64,000 nt of DNA from Latrodectus hesperus. Lineage: Eukaryota; Arthropoda; Arachnida; Araneae; Theridiidae. The stretch lies in contig CM075853.1 in NCBI GenBank assembly GCA_037975125.1, forward strand, positions 89,538,395 to 89,602,394. Reading direction: 5' to 3'. This document shows, in pieces, positions 58,961-64,000 of the stretch (position 1 is the stretch's first letter; each line of letters begins with the position of its first letter). The position numbers and the translations under genes are program-made. Below the pieces are notes generated by a model. The model saw only the letters and a list, made by a program, of their open reading frames with translations. It was not told the origin of the DNA and searched no databases.

Positions 58961-61900
58961 TCACCCTGGCGAATAAAATTTCATTAAATCCGCGGATGAG
59001 GTTGTTCGGTTAGGACCTTCATGAGAACCTATTTTTTCTAACTCATACCTATCCTTAGCATTTGCTTTGACTACTCGGTATGGTCCTAAAAACTTAGGTC
59101 TTAGTTTTAAACCTGTCCCGAATTGTGTCCTTTGAATAACCACCAAGTCTCCTTTCTGGTACACTGGGGCTTTCTTGCGTTTCTTATCGTACGTCTTCTT
59201 GTTCTCTGCCTGGATCTTTTGGATGTTTCTTTTCGCATCTTGCCGTAATAGATTTCTCTGTTCTTGCAATTCTTCCATTACTTCTTCCATTAGTAAGTTT
59301 CGTATGTGAATGTCTTCTTTATTTCTCATTGTTATACCAACTAATAATTCAAATGGAGACCATTTTGTACTTCGGCTGGTGGTGCTGTTAAGGATTCGCT
59401 GCAATTTATCCACGAACTTGTACCATTTAGTGGGATCTTCAATTGATAGTTTAGTCAAAACGGGTATAAGAGTACGATGAACTCTCTCAACTTGACCGTT
59501 TCCACGAGGTACTCCGGTGGCAATTTGGAGATGTTGTATATCCTCTTCTGTGCAATAATCACTAAATGCTTTGGAGGTGAATGCTGAACCTCTGTCCGTT
59601 ATTATCCTTCTAGGATTACCGAATGTCTTTTGTTGTAGTTTTAATTTTTCAAGAGCATCTTCTGCTGAAGTTGATTTGACAGGGTAAAGCCAAGTGAATT
59701 TGGTAAACGCATCTACGATGGTGAGAATATGCTGATAGCTTTTGTTGGTTGATGGCAAAGGACCAATAAAATCAACGTGATAAGTACTTAAAGGTACATC
59801 TTCTTTTGGAATAGGATTTAGAAATCCTTCTTTTTTACCACTCTTTTTGTTTGACAATATACAAGGTACACAATTTAAAATTACGTTTTGTATTCGTTTA
59901 TCCATATTAGGTATGAAAAATTCTCGTTTGATTATTTCCTTCGTCTTCGCAGTTGAAAAATGTCCCTCTTCATGAGCCGCTTTGATGACCCCTGTCTGCA
60001 TGGCCTCTGGTACAACGATTAGTTCTCGACCATTTACATATTTGTACAGAATGTCGTTTTTAAGGAAAAAATCTGAAGTGTCGTTGCAATCGATTAAGGA
60101 CTTCCAACTTTGGATGTTTTCGTCATTCTGCTGGGCTAATTTCAGTTTTGCAGTAATAGTGTCATTCGTAATAATGGAAACTGGATATCTGCTCAAAGCA
60201 TCTACATGTTGCATTCTTTCACCCGGTCTATGTATAATTTCGTAGTCAAATTCTTCTAATAGTAGGGCCCATCTTGCTACTCGAGTTATTAAATCTTTCT
60301 TATCCATTGTTTTTTGAAATGCTGAACAGTCCGTTACAATTTTGAAATGATTACCTAACAAATAAGTTCTAAATTTCTTTAAAGCGTTAACTATAGCAAG
60401 GACTTCTAGTTCGTAACTACTATATTTCTCTTCCGCTGGAGTTGTTTTTTTTGACATATACTGAATAGGATGTAATTTTCCGTCATCACTTTTCTGTAAT
60501 AAAACGGCGCCATATCCGTGCTGGCTTGCATCCGTATGTAATTCTGTTGGTTTTCCTTGTGCGAAAATTTTTAGAACTGGACTTTCGGTTAATAAACTTT
60601 TCAAATGATCAAATGCTTTAATTTGAGGTTGTTCAAATACAAAAGAATTTTCTTTTTTCATCAGGTCGCTTAAAGGTTTGGCTATTTTGGAATATGATGG
60701 AATAAATTTACGGAAATAACCGGTCAATCCCAAGAAACTTTGAACTTGTTTTACTGTTGTTGGTACTGGAAACTTCTTGACAGCTAGAGTTTTTGCAACT
60801 GAAGGGCGAATAGTTCCATTTTCGATAATGTGACCTAAAAATTCTACTTTTCGTTTTAAAAATTGGCATTTCTTGAATTTTATTTCTAAACCATATTTCG
60901 ATGCAGTTTCAAATACCTTTTTAAGTTTTTCTAGACCTTCCTTTTCATCTTTCGATGGGATTATCAAATCGTCCATGTAAATTATAACGATGCCTTTCCT
61001 CATGAGTTCTCGAAATATGCTGTACACATATCTTTGAAATACGCTCGGACTGGTACTGAGACCGAATGGTACTTTATTGAATTCAAATTGTCCATCTGGA
61101 ACAACAAAAGAAGTGAATTTTCGACAATCTTCATCTACATCAACGTGAAAAAATCCATTTTTCAAATCTAATGTAGTATATACATTTGCTTCCTGGAGTT
61201 TATCTAAAACGTCTTCTATTAACGGCAATGGAAACCTATCTTTAACCAATTTTCGATTTAGTTTTCTATAATCGATGCATAATCTATTAGTACCATCTTT
61301 CTTTTTAACTAACACAATTGGACTTGCATATTCCGATGAGCTTGTTCTTATTATTCCTTGTTCTAACCATTCGTCGATTTGCTGATTTACTGCTTTATTT
61401 TCTGGAAACGATAAACGGCGAGCATGTTGATAAACTGGTATGTCATCTTTTAAGATAATTCTCATAGAGACGTCTGTTTTTTCGGTCTTCTTTGGTTCAT
61501 AGTTCGAAATTAATTTCAACAATTCTTGCTTTATTCGTCGGTCTTTAATATTTTCCAAATCGATTTCATCGTCTGTTTTTACTTCGCTTACCGGTGAATT
61601 TATTAACCAAGTATTTTCACGTTTATGAACTTTAGTACCTTCTTTGGTAAATTCAAGTGAAGCGTGTTCTAGAATATCTGCACCTATGATAGCTTGAAAA
61701 TTTAGACGAGATTTCGGTACTACGTGCCACATAAGAGTGTATTTTTCTTCGTCTATCTCCACTTCCTGTTGGAATGAACCTTTGGTTTCTACCTGACCTC
61801 CTAAACCTGACAGCATTATTGTTTTATGTGTAAGCTCTGAGGGTTTGACAATTCCTCTACTCAAATCTTCGCGTATGAGTGAGACCGAACTTCCAGTATC

Positions 61901-63154
61901 GATGAGAGCTTGAAAACTTTTTTCTTTCATAATTATGCATTTTGTCTTCATTCCTCCTTTAAGGGTAAATGAGCAGTTCTGCACAGGCGGAGTAGTAGGC
62001 TTATTTTTGCCGCGTTTGGGACAATTTATGGCATAATGTCCTGGTGCTTTGCAATGGCTGCAGTAAATAACTTTCGTTTTTTCGGCGTATCTATTACGAT
62101 GATCTAAATTAAACGATCTTTTCTCGAATCTGTCATTTCGTGAATATTCTGCCTTTGGCGAATTGTATTCAAAATTTCTCGTTCCTTTAATATCATATCT
62201 ACTCTTAAATGGTGAATAGCTTGATTTCGGTTTCAGAGTTCTTCGAACATCTTCATATTCTTCGAATCTCTTCGCCAGTTCCGTCGGTGTGTTTATCTTG
62301 GACCATTCATCTATGAGGTGTTCTTGAATTTCAGGAGGTGCTTTTCGTTTCATCTGATCTGCTATGATCAGATCGCGTAACTCATCATAAGTCGATATTT
62401 TTAACCCTAGTGTCCACCCGTCAAAGTAAGTTTGCAGTTCATGGTGAAAATCTTCCCATGTTCTTTCGGCGTTCTTCTGATGAGACATAAATAACTGGCG
62501 TAGCTTTTCCGGAGATAATTTAAATCTTTTTAACAGTAAGTCTTTGACGTGGTCATAATCGTTGGCTTGGTCCGCCGGCTCCCTTGCAATCATATGGGCT
62601 ACCTCAATGGGTATTAGACCTAGAAGCTTCTGCACCCAATTTTGTTTCGGTAAAAACGTTAGTTCTGCATGTCGCTCGAAAAGGGTTAAGTTGAGACTAA
62701 TGTCGTCTTTCATATTGAATTTGTGAAAATTCTCGTACACGGGCTTATTTGACGATGAAATATTTATCGCTGGATTTTCCGGAATTATATTTTGTTGGAC
62801 TTGAATTCGTAATTTCTCGAGTTCGTGCGCTTCTCGACGCTTTTGGTCTTCACGCTCTTCTTGGCGAATTTTGTTTGCTCTTTCTTCGGTTTCACGAAGC
62901 ATTTTTTCTTCTTTTTCTGCAATCTCACGACGTGTCCGTTCTTCTTTCTCTGCGGTTTCACGACGTGTTCGTTCTTCGGTGATGCTAATTAACAACATTT
63001 TCGTATCTTCTTCTACGTAACCAGGGTCAGTTATGATAAGTTCTTTAAGTTTTGGCTTTGTCGTGGGTGTATCTACAGTTAGACCTAACTCACCTGCTAA
63101 TTCTATTAAATCTTCTTTTTTGTACTGTAGTAAATACGCCATTTTAGTGGTCAT
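58961..63154 (-). CDS. Fused Gag-Pol polyprotein of a Ty3/gypsy-type element
   Basis: 1397 residues, no stop or shift. Residues 8-45 resemble a SAP-type helical motif; 58-120 form a charged coiled coil with the unit EERTRRETAEK repeated. A Gag capsid-like domain (about 140-300) precedes a zinc knuckle C365-x2-C-x4-H-x4-C378. Protease DTGSS at 419-423; RT with catalytic D663 and YMDD at 726-729; RNase H with D875, E915 and D942; integrase zinc domain H1061, H1065, C1095, C1098; integrase core D1128, D1187, E1223 (35 residues between the last two, DD35E); GPY motif at 1357-1359. All expected catalytic residues are present. Gag and Pol in one frame, without the usual frameshift. No chromodomain or envelope is seen. 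The start ATG is followed four codons later by a second (MTTKM), either of which could be used. Confidence 0.95.
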   Translation of the reverse strand: MTTKMAYLLQYKKEDLIELAGELGLTVDTPTTKPKLKELIITDPGYVEEDTKMLLISITEERTRRETAEKEERTRREIAEKEEKMLRETEERANKIRQEEREDQKRREAHELEKLRIQVQQNIIPENPAINISSSNKPVYENFHKFNMKDDISLNLTLFERHAELTFLPKQNWVQKLLGLIPIEVAHMIAREPADQANDYDHVKDLLLKRFKLSPEKLRQLFMSHQKNAERTWEDFHHELQTYFDGWTLGLKISTYDELRDLIIADQMKRKAPPEIQEHLIDEWSKINTPTELAKRFEEYEDVRRTLKPKSSYSPFKSRYDIKGTRNFEYNSPKAEYSRNDRFEKRSFNLDHRNRYAEKTKVIYCSHCKAPGHYAINCPKRGKNKPTTPPVQNCSFTLKGGMKTKCIIMKEKSFQALIDTGSSVSLIREDLSRGIVKPSELTHKTIMLSGLGGQVETKGSFQQEVEIDEEKYTLMWHVVPKSRLNFQAIIGADILEHASLEFTKEGTKVHKRENTWLINSPVSEVKTDDEIDLENIKDRRIKQELLKLISNYEPKKTEKTDVSMRIILKDDIPVYQHARRLSFPENKAVNQQIDEWLEQGIIRTSSSEYASPIVLVKKKDGTNRLCIDYRKLNRKLVKDRFPLPLIEDVLDKLQEANVYTTLDLKNGFFHVDVDEDCRKFTSFVVPDGQFEFNKVPFGLSTSPSVFQRYVYSIFRELMRKGIVIIYMDDLIIPSKDEKEGLEKLKKVFETASKYGLEIKFKKCQFLKRKVEFLGHIIENGTIRPSVAKTLAVKKFPVPTTVKQVQSFLGLTGYFRKFIPSYSKIAKPLSDLMKKENSFVFEQPQIKAFDHLKSLLTESPVLKIFAQGKPTELHTDASQHGYGAVLLQKSDDGKLHPIQYMSKKTTPAEEKYSSYELEVLAIVNALKKFRTYLLGNHFKIVTDCSAFQKTMDKKDLITRVARWALLLEEFDYEIIHRPGERMQHVDALSRYPVSIITNDTITAKLKLAQQNDENIQSWKSLIDCNDTSDFFLKNDILYKYVNGRELIVVPEAMQTGVIKAAHEEGHFSTAKTKEIIKREFFIPNMDKRIQNVILNCVPCILSNKKSGKKEGFLNPIPKEDVPLSTYHVDFIGPLPSTNKSYQHILTIVDAFTKFTWLYPVKSTSAEDALEKLKLQQKTFGNPRRIITDRGSAFTSKAFSDYCTEEDIQHLQIATGVPRGNGQVERVHRTLIPVLTKLSIEDPTKWYKFVDKLQRILNSTTSRSTKWSPFELLVGITMRNKEDIHIRNLLMEEVMEELQEQRNLLRQDAKRNIQKIQAENKKTYDKKRKKAPVYQKGDLVVIQRTQFGTGLKLRPKFLGPYRVVKANAKDRYELEKIGSHEGPNRTTSSADLMKFYSPG

Positions 63155-64000
63155 TCAGAGAATCAATTAATTTGCTTTTTAACAAAATAAAACCTTTTAC
63201 TTATTTAGAAAGTGCTTAGATCAATTTTAGTTTGAAACCTTTCAAAATAATTCAAATATAAAAAATAAAATGCAATATAGTATATAATTTCTTAATATAA
63301 AATAATCAATTACCTGAAAATTCTGGCACTGAAAATATATAAATGCACTGAGAATGAAAATATAAAAACAAACTATCTTGGATTTTGTTTAAAAATGAAA
63401 AATAATTTAACACAGTATACAATATATATAAAATAATAATATGCTATTAATATTTATGCATGCACCAAAATTTCATTGCATTTCTTTCTTATTTTTATAT
63501 GAAGGCTTTAAAATATAAGTGAAAATAAAACTGAAAGATATAAGCATAAAATATGTTTCACCACAAATAAATAAAATAAAATAATCTCTCTTGAATACCA
63601 AAAAAATAAAATTAATGCAGTAAGAGAATCGGTTGTTTTGAAAAATGGAATCATTAACAGACAGAAATATTATCAAGAAACTTAAATCACTTGAACGAAA
63701 CGTTGCATCTGGACGATTGCCAAATCATTAGTCACTCAAATTTGAAAATAAACTCTTGCACTGGTATTGCTATAAAAAATAGATCGTAGTTCTGAGTCAG
63801 CAAAAATGCAATAAATTGAAAGAGGATTATAAATGTATGGGTAAAACTGTTAGATACGTTTGAATTGTTAAATATTGGAGCTGATTCTTGATTTTATCAC
63901 ACACATTGAACTGAACGCGCACAAACACAAATTTCACTTGAAGCACACTTTTTTGATGATGTTCTCGATGATGTATTTCGACGGTATTTTCGGAGAATTT
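63155..64000 (-). other. Gypsy 5' untranslated leader
   Basis: AT-rich sequence between the Gag-Pol start and the right edge. No coding frame of note (63473-63676 is chance). It is unusually long for a gypsy leader, so it may include an intron or a piece of LTR near the right edge. Confidence 0.5.

Larger units (their letters stand above)
58294..64000 (-). mobile_element. Gypsy-type LTR retrotransposon, nearly complete
   Basis: Minus-strand element: 3' LTR (58294-58667), 293-bp non-coding spacer, one 1397-codon Gag-Pol frame (63154-58961), then at least 850 bases of leader reaching the right edge. The 5' LTR and primer-binding site lie beyond base 64000. No envelope-like frame follows pol. 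The single uninterrupted frame suggests a recent and perhaps still active copy. Confidence 0.95.

Overview
The window is a strongly AT-rich animal nuclear genome segment with long introns, simple repeats and many decayed transposable elements. The families point to an arachnid, most likely a spider: degenerate BEL/Pao and Ty3/gypsy retrotransposons, Tc1/mariner transposases with DD34E-type motifs, a Tigger/pogo element, LINEs whose last domain carries a cysteine cluster, and short tRNA-derived SINEs. This assignment is inference from family resemblance; no species can be named from the sequence alone.

Layout. 1-3.9 kb: 5' part of a decayed BEL/Pao element on the minus strand (gag, protease, RT, RNase H pieces and a probable LTR). 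3.9-12.8 kb: AT-rich sequence with two old SINE copies. 12.8-34.9 kb: eight coding exons, plus strand, of an ethanolaminephosphotransferase 1 (EPT1/SELENOI) orthologue; its introns hold a plus-strand LINE relic, a Tc1-like element with a young SINE inside it, LINE fragments, a second Tc1-like transposase and about ten SINE copies. 34.9-49.8 kb: gene-free, T-rich sequence, possibly partly a long 3' UTR, interrupted by one Tigger-like element. 49.8-50.35 kb: the last two exons of an arylsulfatase on the minus strand. 51.8-53.3 kb: a mariner/Tc1-type element split by a solo LTR. 53.7-53.9 kb: a tRNA-Ser-derived SINE. 54-58.3 kb: unassigned sequence. 58.3 kb to the right edge: a gypsy-type LTR retrotransposon with one uninterrupted 1397-residue Gag-Pol frame, lacking only its 5' LTR, which lies beyond the window.

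The only host genes I can support are EPT1 (the Kennedy-pathway step making phosphatidylethanolamine) and the arylsulfatase end; both continue outside what can be recognised here. The rest is a record of layered transposition. Several insertions can be ordered by exact target-site duplications: a 176-bp SINE in a Tc1 element (14-bp duplication), a 282-bp solo LTR in a mariner element (5-bp duplication), and a roughly 54-bp 'tail-only' retro-insertion in a LINE (15-bp duplication). I found no convincing new multi-gene system; the tail-only insertions and the nested elements are the most unusual features.
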